Below are positions 7,818 to 14,912 of a DNA stretch of 23,117 bases, one piece after another (position 1 is the first letter of the stretch; each line of letters opens with the position of its first letter). The position numbers and the translations under genes were made by a program. Source of the stretch: CAYWKL01 sp964459095 (GTDB lineage: Bacteria > Patescibacteriota > Microgenomatia > Daviesbacterales > UBA10151); contig CAYWKL010000015.1 of the NCBI GenBank assembly GCA_964459095.1, positions 1-23,117 on the forward strand, written 5' to 3'. Under the pieces are notes generated by a model, which searched no databases, was not told the DNA's origin, and saw only the letters and a list, made by a program, of their open reading frames with translations.

Positions 7818-9401
7818 CGATCTGTCCACATCAATCCTATCTGTTACATCGATAAATTTATAATAGTTTTCCTCATCTTGAAATATATAATTTTTATCTT
7901 GAAGTAGAGGGTATTTTGTACCAAAGTACGAATTAAATATCACTCTAAAATTGTTAACCGGAGTTATTGTCGGATAAAGTGGATTTTCTTCAAATCCTGG
8001 TAGATAAAACGCCGCTAAAATTGGGAACTTCTCATTTATAGACTCATCACTTGCATCAACCCAGGAAAGTTTGCCAGGGACTTTATTTATTTGAGGCCTT
8101 GGACCTTCATCTGCAGTTAAAACAATAATTGGAGGTGTTTCAGATTTATCTAAAATGTTATTTAACATCTTTTCAATTAATTTATTTGTACATTGAAGTT
8201 GATCAATATAATTTTGCGTTTCAGATCTTTTATCAGTTACCTCTTCAGAAATAGGCGTACAATTTTTATCTAAAACATAAGGGTCATGGGGGAGTAAAAT
8301 ATGCATAAAAATAAACTTAGGCCCAGGAATGCTGGGAATTTCTTCTAGAGTTTGGAATTCATATAAAACCCTGCTTCTGTGATCATTAAGTTTTGGATTT
8401 TGAGATACGGCAGTAGTATCAGGAAACAGTGTTTTTAGAATTGGGGAAGCTAGCGTTGTATGCAATACTCCATTTGAAAACTCATCCTGATAGGGATTTA
8501 CTCCTCCTCTTAATATATAATTGATATCGGCATTTTTATTGGTTCTTGTAGGATCCCAACCAGAACCAACATGAATATATTTATATCCTTTTTTCTTCAA
8601 AAATTTGATTACTTTGTTATTTTTAACTAAAGGGGTAACGATCGATTCATCAGAAGTACCTCCCCCATTAGTTTTTTCAGTCAAATGATTAACATACCCG
8701 AAATTGAGTGATGATCCCAATGAAAGGAAAGTTTTAGGATAATTGGAGGTTGCTCTTTCAGCGATATAAAATCCTTTATCTTTAAGGTAATTTATAAACT
8801 CACTGTTGTCATATCCGTAAAGTTTTAAGGTTTTGTCTCCTCCATATCTATCAAAAACAAAGTAATATATATCAGGTTTTAGGACTTCTTCTTTTGTTTG
8901 ATCTTCGTTTGATAATCCAAAATCCAATTGTATTGTCCAAATTCTTCCAGTTTTAAATTCGAAAATCAAAATATTTACAAGTGTAAAAAGCACTAAAACA
9001 ATTGAGATAATATTTAGTATTTTGTTAATAGTTCTAAGATAATTCTTAAATCTTATGACCAAAAAAATCACCAAAACTAAAATTAATAAAGCACCTATCA
9101 AAAGCACTTTATCAGGCCCTAAAGTAAAACCAGCAAGGTTTACATATAGATTTATTATTTGGTCTTGAATTCTGGAATAAGAAAAAAACATAAGAATAAA
9201 GCTTGAGGCGAGTATTGCTGCTTCTTGCAACTTTCTAAATATTAGGAAACAAATTAAATAAACTATCCCAGCAAAAATTAAAGTTAAGAAAAGAGGATAA
9301 CCCAAAACCTCGATTCTATATTGAGCAATATTGTGGGAAAATAAAAATAATACTGGATAAATTGCAAATAAAAATGGATGAAATATTAAAAATTTCCTCA
9401 T
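7797..9401 (-). CDS. Membrane sulfatase/phosphotransferase-like protein (alkaline phosphatase superfamily)
   Basis: The N-terminal ~150 residues hold about five membrane helices. An extracytoplasmic alkaline-phosphatase-superfamily domain follows, an arrangement seen in LtaS/EptA-like enzymes that move phospho-head groups onto envelope lipids or glycans. Metal-site and catalytic motifs are DIYYFVFDRYGG (177-188, Asp184), YPKTFLSLGSSLN (221-233, with Thr224 as likely nucleophile), HILLPHDPYV (367-376) and IIVLTADEGPRP (425-436). The last reads DEG where sulfatases usually read DHG. Its start overlaps the stop of the methyltransferase gene in TAATG, implying translational coupling. Length is 534. 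The donor and acceptor are not predictable, but context points to modification of a surface polymer. Confidence 0.8.
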   Translation of the reverse strand: MRKFLIFHPFLFAIYPVLFLFSHNIAQYRIEVLGYPLFLTLIFAGIVYLICFLIFRKLQEAAILASSFILMFFSYSRIQDQIINLYVNLAGFTLGPDKVLLIGALLILVLVIFLVIRFKNYLRTINKILNIISIVLVLFTLVNILIFEFKTGRIWTIQLDFGLSNEDQTKEEVLKPDIYYFVFDRYGGDKTLKLYGYDNSEFINYLKDKGFYIAERATSNYPKTFLSLGSSLNFGYVNHLTEKTNGGGTSDESIVTPLVKNNKVIKFLKKKGYKYIHVGSGWDPTRTNKNADINYILRGGVNPYQDEFSNGVLHTTLASPILKTLFPDTTAVSQNPKLNDHRSRVLYEFQTLEEIPSIPGPKFIFMHILLPHDPYVLDKNCTPISEEVTDKRSETQNYIDQLQCTNKLIEKMLNNILDKSETPPIIVLTADEGPRPQINKVPGKLSWVDASDESINEKFPILAAFYLPGFEENPLYPTITPVNNFRVIFNSYFGTKYPLLQDKNYIFQDEENYYKFIDVTDRIDVDRSLAPANK

Positions 9402-10816
9402 TACTTTTTTTCCATTAAATAAAGTGTTCTTTTGCTTTCTTTAATTTCTTCACTACTGATAATTTTAAAATAATTTTGAAAGACTTTTTCAAATTTTTCT
9501 TTAGAGTAATCTGCAAAAATATCTTTTCTGTTTGCTAAAAGGATTTGAACTTGGGAATCTTCTTTAGGAACAAATTCAATAATTAGGTATCTTCCCATTT
9601 TAACAAAACATTCAGCCAGAAAACTAAGTGGAACATTCTTTGAAATAGCTAAATGGTGAACTAAAGCCAGCGCAAGCATGGTATCCGCCGGTCCTCTTTG
9701 GAATAGCGAAAACCTTTCATCATTCTCCCACCCCAAAGAAGGAGTTGGATTTGTTAAATCACAAAACAAAGGATAAATATTCGTTATATTTTTATCTTTA
9801 ACTAAGTTATAATTTTGCTCAAGAGCTCCATAATCGCTATCAAATGAAACTACATTTGACCCTAATCTTGCTGCTATATTTGAAAAGTACCCAGTATTTG
9901 CTCCCATGTCCCAAACTGTTTTAGGGTTTATTTTTTTAAGAAATTTTTCTGTTAGCGCAGCTTTTTCTTTAAAAGATTTATCATTATAGTTGTTGCCTTC
10001 TCTATCATAATATTTTGCCCACTCCGTTTTTTTAGGATCCCATTTTAATCCGGAAATTGCACTCTCCAAACTACCAATGAGTCCTAAAAAAGCTTTTTTA
10101 CTAAATCCTATTGCAATTTTTTTTTCATCAATTTTTTTATTAGCATTTTTAATTTGGGTAGAGGAGTGAGCGTGAATATGAAAAAAAAGAGATAAATTTA
10201 GCTTAGATCTAAAGGGGAGCATTTTTGAGGCTAAATCTAGCGGGATTCCATCTAAAAAATCAGCAAGTAATTTTCCAAGTCTTACATCTACCATACTCAT
10301 TAACGATAGCGGTGCAAGGAATGTTTCTGTAAATTGTTTGTATGCAATCCAAGGTTTACCCTCCTCGTAAATTTCCAAAGACAAACTATCTATTAATATC
10401 GGTTTTCCCTTTAAAAACTGGATATTAAAACTGTTAGCATCTTTTAAAGTCATGCCGTACTCAAGCGCAATTTCCTGGATTTTTAAAGTCAAAAGTGCAG
10501 CATCTTTGAGCTGTCCAAAACACCACTCATAAGGATAGGACCAAAAAGGAATTTTTTCAGGTTTAATAACTTTGTATGCTAGTTTAAGGTCTTTGGCTTT
10601 TTCTATGTCAACCTCAACGTGAGGGATAATTAAACCATCTGCCAAAAGCTTATCGTAAAGACCAGAGCTTAAAAAAAAGTCATAATCTTTTTTATAGAAA
10701 TTACTTACTTGGCGATAAATTTCCCCTTCTTCTTTAAAAACAAACCCGCTTGGGTCTCTAAAAGAAGAGGTTAAGTTAGTTTTTTGTTTTTGAGTCTTTT
10801 GTATTTTCTTTTTCAT
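9401..10816 (-). CDS. Class I SAM-dependent methyltransferase with a long N-terminal domain (NoeA-like)
   Basis: The C-terminal part (about 285-471) is a Rossmann methyltransferase: motif I VWDMGANTGYFS (301-312), SFDSDYGALEQN after the second strand (324-335), and a DTMLALALVHHLAI strand-helix later. The N-terminal ~280 residues include DPSGFVFKEEGEIYRQV (21-37) and MTLKDANSFNIQFLKGKPIL (122-141), which somewhat recall a kinase-like fold and are found in NoeA-type proteins associated with sugar or surface modification. The start at 10816 lies inside the preceding gene, overlapping it by 41 bases. The DPSGFVF block appears conserved, so I accept the overlap. AAAAAGG sits immediately before the ATG. 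The gene is coupled to the sulfatase gene downstream. Confidence 0.78.
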   Translation of the reverse strand: MKKKIQKTQKQKTNLTSSFRDPSGFVFKEEGEIYRQVSNFYKKDYDFFLSSGLYDKLLADGLIIPHVEVDIEKAKDLKLAYKVIKPEKIPFWSYPYEWCFGQLKDAALLTLKIQEIALEYGMTLKDANSFNIQFLKGKPILIDSLSLEIYEEGKPWIAYKQFTETFLAPLSLMSMVDVRLGKLLADFLDGIPLDLASKMLPFRSKLNLSLFFHIHAHSSTQIKNANKKIDEKKIAIGFSKKAFLGLIGSLESAISGLKWDPKKTEWAKYYDREGNNYNDKSFKEKAALTEKFLKKINPKTVWDMGANTGYFSNIAARLGSNVVSFDSDYGALEQNYNLVKDKNITNIYPLFCDLTNPTPSLGWENDERFSLFQRGPADTMLALALVHHLAISKNVPLSFLAECFVKMGRYLIIEFVPKEDSQVQILLANRKDIFADYSKEKFEKVFQNYFKIISSEEIKESKRTLYLMEKK

Positions 10817-11021
10817 CCTTTTTGGAAAATAAATTTGAAAAAAAGTTCCTTATTTGTTTCCAGAAATTTTTAATTGCAAAAAGCCCAACAAAAAGTGTGG
10901 CTCCAACAATTTGCAAAATATAACTTCCTGCTCCTGGGTCTAAATAAGCATGGGCATTTTTAGGGATTATAAAAAAAAGGACTGCTAAAAGCAGAATAAA
11001 ATCTCTGCGGAAATTTTGCAT
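10776..11021 (-). CDS. Small membrane protein with YLDPGAGSYILQ motif
   Basis: This is an 81-residue protein. Residues 1-25 are a signal-like hydrophobic segment ending in AHA, followed by YLDPGAGSYILQIVGATLFV (26-45), in which a conserved LDPGxGS turn leads into a second membrane helix. The C-terminus is a Lys/Glu-rich cytoplasmic tail. I recall the YLDPGTGSxxLQ motif from small uncharacterised bacterial membrane proteins found next to methyltransferase and sulfatase genes; the function is unknown. ATG 11021 has TAAAAT nine bases upstream and no Shine-Dalgarno site. The end overlaps the methyltransferase start by 41 bases, so the three genes form one transcriptional and probably functional unit. 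Confidence 0.75.
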   Translation of the reverse strand: MQNFRRDFILLLAVLFFIIPKNAHAYLDPGAGSYILQIVGATLFVGLFAIKNFWKQIRNFFSNLFSKKDEKENTKDSKTKN

Positions 11022-11074
11022 AATTTTAAGATTTTACAGGAAAAACCATTAAAATGGAAGGCTTAAGTAAGTAT

Positions 11075-11812
11075 TCACTCTACATACCCCATGATTTGGA
11101 ATATTTCTTTCATAGGCATGATTTTAAATCCACCTGTACTTTTGCATTTCAAACATCTATAAGGCCTGGGTTTTCTGAAAGGTTTTTTCTTAAGCCAGTT
11201 AGGGTATTTTTTAGATATGGTTTGTGCGCGCAAAATTGCATCTTCAAGTTTCCTGGGCAATCTTGTAAATTTATTTCTCTTCCATAACTTATCCGCTACT
11301 TTTAAATCAGCAATCCTTAAAAGAAGTTCTGTATCTTTAAATTGTTTTGGATCAACTTTTTTCTTTTCAGAGATTCTATTTATATCTAGAACGGTTTTCA
11401 CCAGTTGATCTTCAACGCTAACAATATTCACTTCCTCTCCATTCAAATTAGTTCCTACAGTTTTATTGGGCCTAGGGTAAAAATCAAATATATCTACTTT
11501 AGTTTTTGTTTCAGGTTCAACTAAAGCCAGAAAAAAGTCATCTGGATGATAGTGATAAATTAAAAAATCTTCAGCAATTTTTTTGGAAATAACTTTGGGA
11601 TTTTTAACAATAATATCCAGATCATTGAATTCTCTTTTTAGATAAGGCAAGCCGTGCGATAAACAAAGATAGCGAATCGCCAGCCCACCAACAATCACAA
11701 ATCCATCTTTTTTTAGATAAGGAAAAAGTTTCTTTAAATGAATTTTTATTTTCTTTTGATCCGGTTTAGAAAAGCCAGAAGTTAAATCAACAGAATTTTT
11801 TAGGTTTTTCAT
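11075..11812 (-). CDS. Nucleotidyltransferase-fold protein with C-terminal Cys pair
   Basis: Residues 38-70 read FVIVGGLAIRYL...FNDLDIIV. This is the GG and DxD signature (Gly42-Gly43, Asp64, Asp66) of the nucleotidyltransferase superfamily, close to AbiEii-like or minimal nucleotidyltransferase proteins. A third acidic residue is in KVDIFDF (Asp107). Residues 120-200 are helical and basic. The C-terminus (219-245) carries a CxxC pair (Cys220, Cys223) in PYRCLKCKS, possibly half of a zinc knuckle. No antitoxin or type IV toxin-antitoxin partner is adjacent, so a toxin role is not supported by context. ATG 11812 has TGATATACT ending six bases upstream, so the transcript is likely leaderless. 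Confidence 0.62.
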   Translation of the reverse strand: MKNLKNSVDLTSGFSKPDQKKIKIHLKKLFPYLKKDGFVIVGGLAIRYLCLSHGLPYLKREFNDLDIIVKNPKVISKKIAEDFLIYHYHPDDFFLALVEPETKTKVDIFDFYPRPNKTVGTNLNGEEVNIVSVEDQLVKTVLDINRISEKKKVDPKQFKDTELLLRIADLKVADKLWKRNKFTRLPRKLEDAILRAQTISKKYPNWLKKKPFRKPRPYRCLKCKSTGGFKIMPMKEIFQIMGYVE

Positions 11813-11818
11813 AACCAG

Positions 11819-11827
11819 AGTATATCA
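11819..11827 (-). promoter_or_regulatory. Extended -10 promoter, leaderless start
   Basis: TGA-TATACT on the minus strand ends six bases before ATG 11812, placing the transcript start at or next to the start codon. It has the same geometry as the gltX promoter. No good -35 box is visible. Confidence 0.5.
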
Positions 11828-11897
11828 GAATATTTAAGAATTATTTTTTTAGGCTACCTTAAAAAGTTGTGGAACTTGGACCTGAATTCTACCAATC

Positions 11898-11912
11898 CCA
11901 CCCCGGGGGTGG
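11898..11912. repeat. Perfect GC-rich inverted repeat
   Basis: CCACCCC and GGGGTGG flank a single G. It lies in the 130-base gap between the nucleotidyltransferase gene and the HAD remnant, in otherwise AT-rich DNA. There is no T tract on either side, so it is not a typical terminator. No gene is visible in the rest of this gap. Confidence 0.5.
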
Positions 11913-11942
11913 AACTGTAGCTACACCGAATAATTTCTAAAT

Positions 11943-12218
11943 TTAGGTAAGTGCATCCGGCAAGGGCTTTAAATCGTTAAATTCCACATCCGGTCTTATT
12001 TCCGTTGTTGGTTTTTCACTATTTCTATTAATCCAAATAGCATCAAAGCCTTGTTCTTTGGCCGGGATAATGTCATGGACGTAGCTAGCGGCTACATGTA
12101 ATACTTCTTCCTTTTTGACATTGAACCGTTTTAGCATTTCTTCCCAATGACCATGCGCGGGCTTATACGAACCTACTTCTTGGGCGGTTACAACACCTAT
12201 CCACTTCCACCTATCCAC
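11943..12218 (-). pseudogene. Truncated HAD-family hydrolase (haloacid dehalogenase type), C-terminal remnant
   Basis: About 80 codons match the C-terminal part of type II haloacid dehalogenase-like hydrolases: VVTAQEVGSYKPAHGHWEEM (motif III Lys in YKP), then VLHVAASYVHDIIPAKEQGF (motif IV Asp) and IWINR. The N-terminal catalytic DxD and the cap domain are absent. Reading frame continuity ends at a 14-bp tandem repeat and the hairpin that bounds the transposase element. The missing part is not on the far side of the element either, where tRNA-Gln follows, so this looks like a deletion remnant and not a simple insertion. The formal start is GTG at 12218 inside the repeat. It is unlikely to make an active enzyme. 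Confidence 0.7.
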
Positions 12219-12222
12219 TTCC
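12195..12222. repeat. 14-bp tandem duplication at the element edge
   Basis: Two perfect tandem copies of ACCTATCCACTTCC run into the left hairpin of the transposase element. They may be a scar of insertion or deletion. Confidence 0.75.
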
Positions 12223-12247
12223 GATGTGCATTAGCTTTGCACATCGG
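12221..12247. repeat. Left-end hairpin of the transposase element
   Basis: A perfect 10-bp stem with a 7-nt loop, immediately after the transposase stop on the minus strand. It may also act as a 3' barrier for that mRNA. Confidence 0.75.
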
Positions 12248-12249
12248 GA

Positions 12250-12921
12250 TCATTTCTCCAAAATTAGATGTTTAATCTTTTCTAGCTCTTTAGCGTATTC
12301 AGCTTGATCCAATATAAATTTTAAATAATTTAGTCCTGTTTTGAAATTACTCAAAATTATTTGAGGATTAACCAATTTAAAATCTTTGTTAAGATACTCG
12401 TTTAATGACGACCAAGGATATCTGGTGAGGCCTTCCTCTCGAACTATATATCCTGTTAAAGGATTAAGATGAATATATCTTGAAACATGCACAAGCTGCT
12501 CATCGTTTTCGATTCTTACTGCTTTGAAAGCTCCTTGAAATAGTGGCCCTACCCTTTTATATTTAGTATTGAAGTAGCGAGTAAAACTATCCGAAACCTG
12601 TTTCATGAATTTTGAAATACCTCCACCAGAAACTTGTTTTAAAAGTATGTGTATGTGATTCGGCATTAAACAGAAAGCAATAATATCAATTGCTAAGTCT
12701 TTCGTGGACTCTAAATTTGCCAATAGCAGTTTCCGTTCCTCCTTTGTAATTTGCAGGAGTTTTGAGAGTCTGAAAGGGTGGTTATTGAAACGATAATATG
12801 AAAGGCAGAGGAGAAACCTTTCGTAATCTCTTGTTGAAGAAAAGATTGGCTGATAAGCTACAACACGGTTGTAGATATGATAAAGCTGATCATTAACCAA
12901 GGGGGTAAATCGAATTGGCAC
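12250..12921 (-). CDS. REP-associated tyrosine transposase (RAYT, Y1 HUH family)
   Basis: This 223-residue protein has the Y1-transposase plan: LYHIYNRVV near the N-terminus (13-21), the HUH metal motif MPNHIHILLK (86-95, His89 and His91), then FTRYFNTKYKRVGPLFQGAF (113-132, with candidate nucleophile tyrosines Tyr116 or Tyr121) and VSRYIHLNPL (146-155). Such proteins nick single-stranded DNA next to hairpins and mobilise REP-like palindromes. The start is GTG at 12921, with no Shine-Dalgarno site; the stop is TGA, which supports the standard genetic code. It is intact and full length, so it could still be active. It lies between a decayed HAD gene and tRNA-Gln. Confidence 0.9.
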   Translation of the reverse strand: MPIRFTPLVNDQLYHIYNRVVAYQPIFSSTRDYERFLLCLSYYRFNNHPFRLSKLLQITKEERKLLLANLESTKDLAIDIIAFCLMPNHIHILLKQVSGGGISKFMKQVSDSFTRYFNTKYKRVGPLFQGAFKAVRIENDEQLVHVSRYIHLNPLTGYIVREEGLTRYPWSSLNEYLNKDFKLVNPQIILSNFKTGLNYLKFILDQAEYAKELEKIKHLILEK

Positions 12922-13003
12922 AAAGATAATTTAACAGATATATCCTGATGTGTCAAGCTAAGACACTTCGGAAGTGAATCAGGTTTGCATATCGGAATTA
13001 GGG

Positions 13004-13074
13004 CTGCGGGTCAGGGACTTGAACCCCAATACCATCCTCCAGAGGGACGTGTCCTACCATTAGACGAACCCGCA
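13004..13074 (-). tRNA. tRNA-Gln (anticodon CTG)
   Basis: The minus strand folds into a 71-nt cloverleaf. The acceptor stem is TGCGGGT/ACCCGCA with a T1-A72 pair, characteristic of glutamine tRNAs. The D stem is GTCT/GGAC with loop AATGGTA. The anticodon stem CGTCC/GGATG has one G-T pair, and its loop CTCTGGA places CTG at positions 34-36. The T stem is TGGGG/CCCTG with loop TTCAAGT, and the discriminator base is G73. CCA is not encoded. It reads glutamine CAG codons. The right-hand hairpin of the transposase element begins about 20 bases away. Confidence 0.92.
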
Positions 13075-13120
13075 ATGTATTGTATGTGCGTGAATTTTAC
13101 CACAGGAAAGGTAGAATAAG

Positions 13121-13387
13121 TTATTTTCTGAGAGCTTTTTTTGCCTTTGGTTTAGGAAGCTTTTTTGCTTTTTTCTCTATAATTTTTAATTTTCCCTGTG
13201 CTTGTGATTGTAATTCCTGTGCCAAATTATTGACAATCTCTAGAGCTTGAGAAGCTCTTTTACCTAATCTTCTTCTTAAATCTTTATTAGATAAAACTGC
13301 TCCAGCAGCTGCAGCTGCTGCTGCAGTTAAAGCTATTGCTCCCGCACCAATAGCAATTCTTTTTAAGTTCTCGTTCTTTTTTGCCAT
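13121..13387 (-). CDS. Small basic single-pass membrane protein (YtxH-like)
   Basis: This 88-residue protein has one Ala/Gly-rich membrane helix (about 11-32), then a basic helical tail with SNKDLRRRLGKR (33-44) and a Lys/Pro-rich C-terminus. YtxH-like or general stress membrane proteins look similar, but composition bias makes family assignment weak. It has a near-perfect Shine-Dalgarno sequence AAGGAGGTGA about 9 bases before ATG 13387, unlike most larger genes here. It is 34 bases downstream of gltX and may be co-transcribed with it across the palindromic block at 13412-13469. Confidence 0.7.
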   Translation of the reverse strand: MAKKNENLKRIAIGAGAIALTAAAAAAAGAVLSNKDLRRRLGKRASQALEIVNNLAQELQSQAQGKLKIIEKKAKKLPKPKAKKALRK

Positions 13388-13411
13388 TTTAAAAAGTCAC
13401 CTCCTTATACC

Positions 13412-13469
13412 ATCCTCAATTTTATTGAGGATCTGATTCTCGCTTTCGCAAGAAAGACAGTACTGTCTT
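13412..13469 (-). repeat. Composite palindromic repeat at the 3' end of gltX
   Basis: Three hairpins stand side by side: AAGACAGT/ACTGTCTT (13454-13469), TTCTTGC-GAAA-GCGAGAA on the minus strand (13437-13454, one G-U pair), and ATCCTCAAT/ATTGAGGAT around TTT (13412-13432), the last spanning the gltX stop codon. The block encodes the final residues SFLRKRESDPQ. Such RKRES-type tails are typical of translated REP-like palindromes in other bacteria. Confidence 0.65.
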
Positions 13470-14849
13470 AACTCTTTCAATTGTTTTCTCTTCTCCTAAA
13501 ATCTGTATGCTTTCAAATAAAGGTGGTGTTATCAAACTTCCTGAGATTGCTAACCTAATAAGTTGAAACATATCACTAGCTGAAGTATTTTCTTTTTCGG
13601 CCAAGCCTCTAAATATTTTCTCAAATTTTTCACTGTTCCACGGTTTTTCTAAATTTTGCATTTCCTTAAATATTTTTTCCAAAACTATTTTTTGATCTTT
13701 GATATTTAATTTTTGAAATTGATTTATATTATGTTCAGGTTCTTTAAAAATAAAGTTTGTTAATTCTAAAAACTCTGAAAGTTTTTTTATTCTTTCTTTA
13801 ACTAAAGGAATGAGTTTTTTTACTTTTTCTTTTTTCCAATCCTTTGGCAAAAATTCATCCATACGATTGAATAGTTCATCATCAGATAAGCTCCTGATAT
13901 ATTCCCCATTTATCCAATCTAGCTTTTGTTCATTCCAAGCAGCAGCAGATTTATTTATATCCTTTATTTCAAAAAACTTTATTATCTCTTCCTTTGACAA
14001 AATTTCTCTGTCTTCAGGAGGTGTCCAACCCAAAAGTGCAAGATAATTTGTCAAAGCTTCTGGCAAATACCCGGCATCTTTGTAATCAGACAAAGAGGTA
14101 GATCCAGTTCTTTTCGATAATTTTCCTGATCTATCTTGGTTTAAAATAACAGGATAATGTCCATACTCAGGTGGTTTTGCCTCTAAGCTTTCAAAAAATA
14201 AAATTTGTTTTGGAGTATTTGAAATATGATCTTCACCTCGCAAAACATGAGTTATTCTCATATCCAAATCATCTACAACAACTGCAAAATTATATAAAGG
14301 GAATCCATTTCCCCTCATTATTGCCATATCTCCCAAAAGCGAACTATCAAAACTGATCTCTCCATGAATAAGATCATTAAACTTAACTGTCCCACGATCA
14401 TCTGGCAATTTATAACGTATCACATAAGGTTTCTTTGCTTTTAGATTTTTCTCTACTTCCTTAGGGATTAAATTCCTGCATTTGCCCCAGTAAACTAAAG
14501 GCTTTTTTTCTTCCTGTTGTTTTTTTCTTTCTAAATCCAACTTTTTCTTAGTACAAAAACAATAATATGCTTTTTTCTTTTTTAAAAGCTGGTCTGAATA
14601 TTTTTTATATAAAGATAATCTTTCTGTTTGATAATATGGGCCCTCGTCCCAATTTAGTCCCAACCACTTTAATCCCTCAATAATATTTTCTGCAAACTCT
14701 TTTGTGGATCTATCCTTATCCGTATCTTCAATTCTTAAAATAAATGTTCCCTCATTTTTTTTAGCAAAAAGGTATGGCCATAAAGTGGCATAGGCAGTAC
14801 CAAGGTGTAGATTCCCAGTTGGGGAAGGGGCCATTCGTGTTCTAATCAT
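13422..14849 (-). CDS. gltX: Glutamyl-tRNA synthetase (probably nondiscriminating)
   Basis: A class I synthetase that charges tRNA-Glu, and probably tRNA-Gln for later amidation if GlnRS is absent (inference). It has the HIGH-like motif PSPTGNLHLGTA (8-19), the zinc-site pattern YCFC...YWGKCR (Cys97, Cys99, Tyr120, Cys124), TGN/ED segments such as LRGEDHISNTPKQ (203-215), and the KMSKS-like SGKLSKRTGS (241-250). A helical anticodon-binding domain follows. The 475-residue length is normal. The last ~11 residues come from a palindromic repeat and are probably not ancestral. ATG 14849 follows TGATATAAT by six bases with no Shine-Dalgarno site, so the mRNA is predicted leaderless. tRNA-Gln and a small membrane-protein gene lie downstream. 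Confidence 0.96.
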   Translation of the reverse strand: MIRTRMAPSPTGNLHLGTAYATLWPYLFAKKNEGTFILRIEDTDKDRSTKEFAENIIEGLKWLGLNWDEGPYYQTERLSLYKKYSDQLLKKKKAYYCFCTKKKLDLERKKQQEEKKPLVYWGKCRNLIPKEVEKNLKAKKPYVIRYKLPDDRGTVKFNDLIHGEISFDSSLLGDMAIMRGNGFPLYNFAVVVDDLDMRITHVLRGEDHISNTPKQILFFESLEAKPPEYGHYPVILNQDRSGKLSKRTGSTSLSDYKDAGYLPEALTNYLALLGWTPPEDREILSKEEIIKFFEIKDINKSAAAWNEQKLDWINGEYIRSLSDDELFNRMDEFLPKDWKKEKVKKLIPLVKERIKKLSEFLELTNFIFKEPEHNINQFQKLNIKDQKIVLEKIFKEMQNLEKPWNSEKFEKIFRGLAEKENTSASDMFQLIRLAISGSLITPPLFESIQILGEEKTIERVKTVLSFLRKRESDPQ

Positions 14850-14855
14850 GCGACC

Positions 14856-14864
14856 ATTATATCA
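14856..14864 (-). promoter_or_regulatory. Extended -10 promoter of gltX, leaderless start
   Basis: TGA-TATAAT on the minus strand is a perfect extended -10 ending six bases before ATG 14849. It leaves no room for a ribosome binding site. A plus-strand TATAAT for the next gene lies at 14881-14886. Confidence 0.6.
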
Positions 14865-14880
14865 ACCTATTCTATTTCTG

Positions 14881-14886
14881 TATAAT
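14881..14886 (+). promoter_or_regulatory. -10 box of the membrane-anchored unknown gene
   Basis: TATAAT preceded by TG, 26 bases before ATG 14913. The predicted leader contains AAGAAAGG (14893-14900), a weak ribosome site 12 bases before the start. Confidence 0.45.
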
Positions 14887-14912
14887 TAATTCAAGAAAGG
14901 TACCAGACAATA

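Larger units (their letters stand above)
12221..12983 (-). mobile_element. REP-associated tyrosine transposase element with terminal hairpins
   Basis: The transposase gene is bracketed by two related hairpins. On the left, CCGATGTGCA (12221-12230) pairs perfectly with TGCACATCGG (12238-12247) around the loop TTAGCTT. On the right, GTGTC (12950-12954) and GACAC (12962-12966) close the loop AAGCTAA, the reverse complement of the left loop apart from one base, inside a wider fold CCTGAT (12944-12949) / ATCAGG (12978-12983). IS200/IS605-like and RAYT elements recognise such subterminal hairpins. Exact termini cannot be fixed, because these elements make no target duplications. Confidence 0.65.

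Noticed and set aside
11075..11812. Type IV toxin-antitoxin (AbiE) system
   Set aside because: The nucleotidyltransferase fold is visible but no AbiEi-like partner is adjacent.
11898..11912. Terminator at the GC-rich inverted repeat
   Set aside because: No T tract on either strand; kept only as an inverted repeat.
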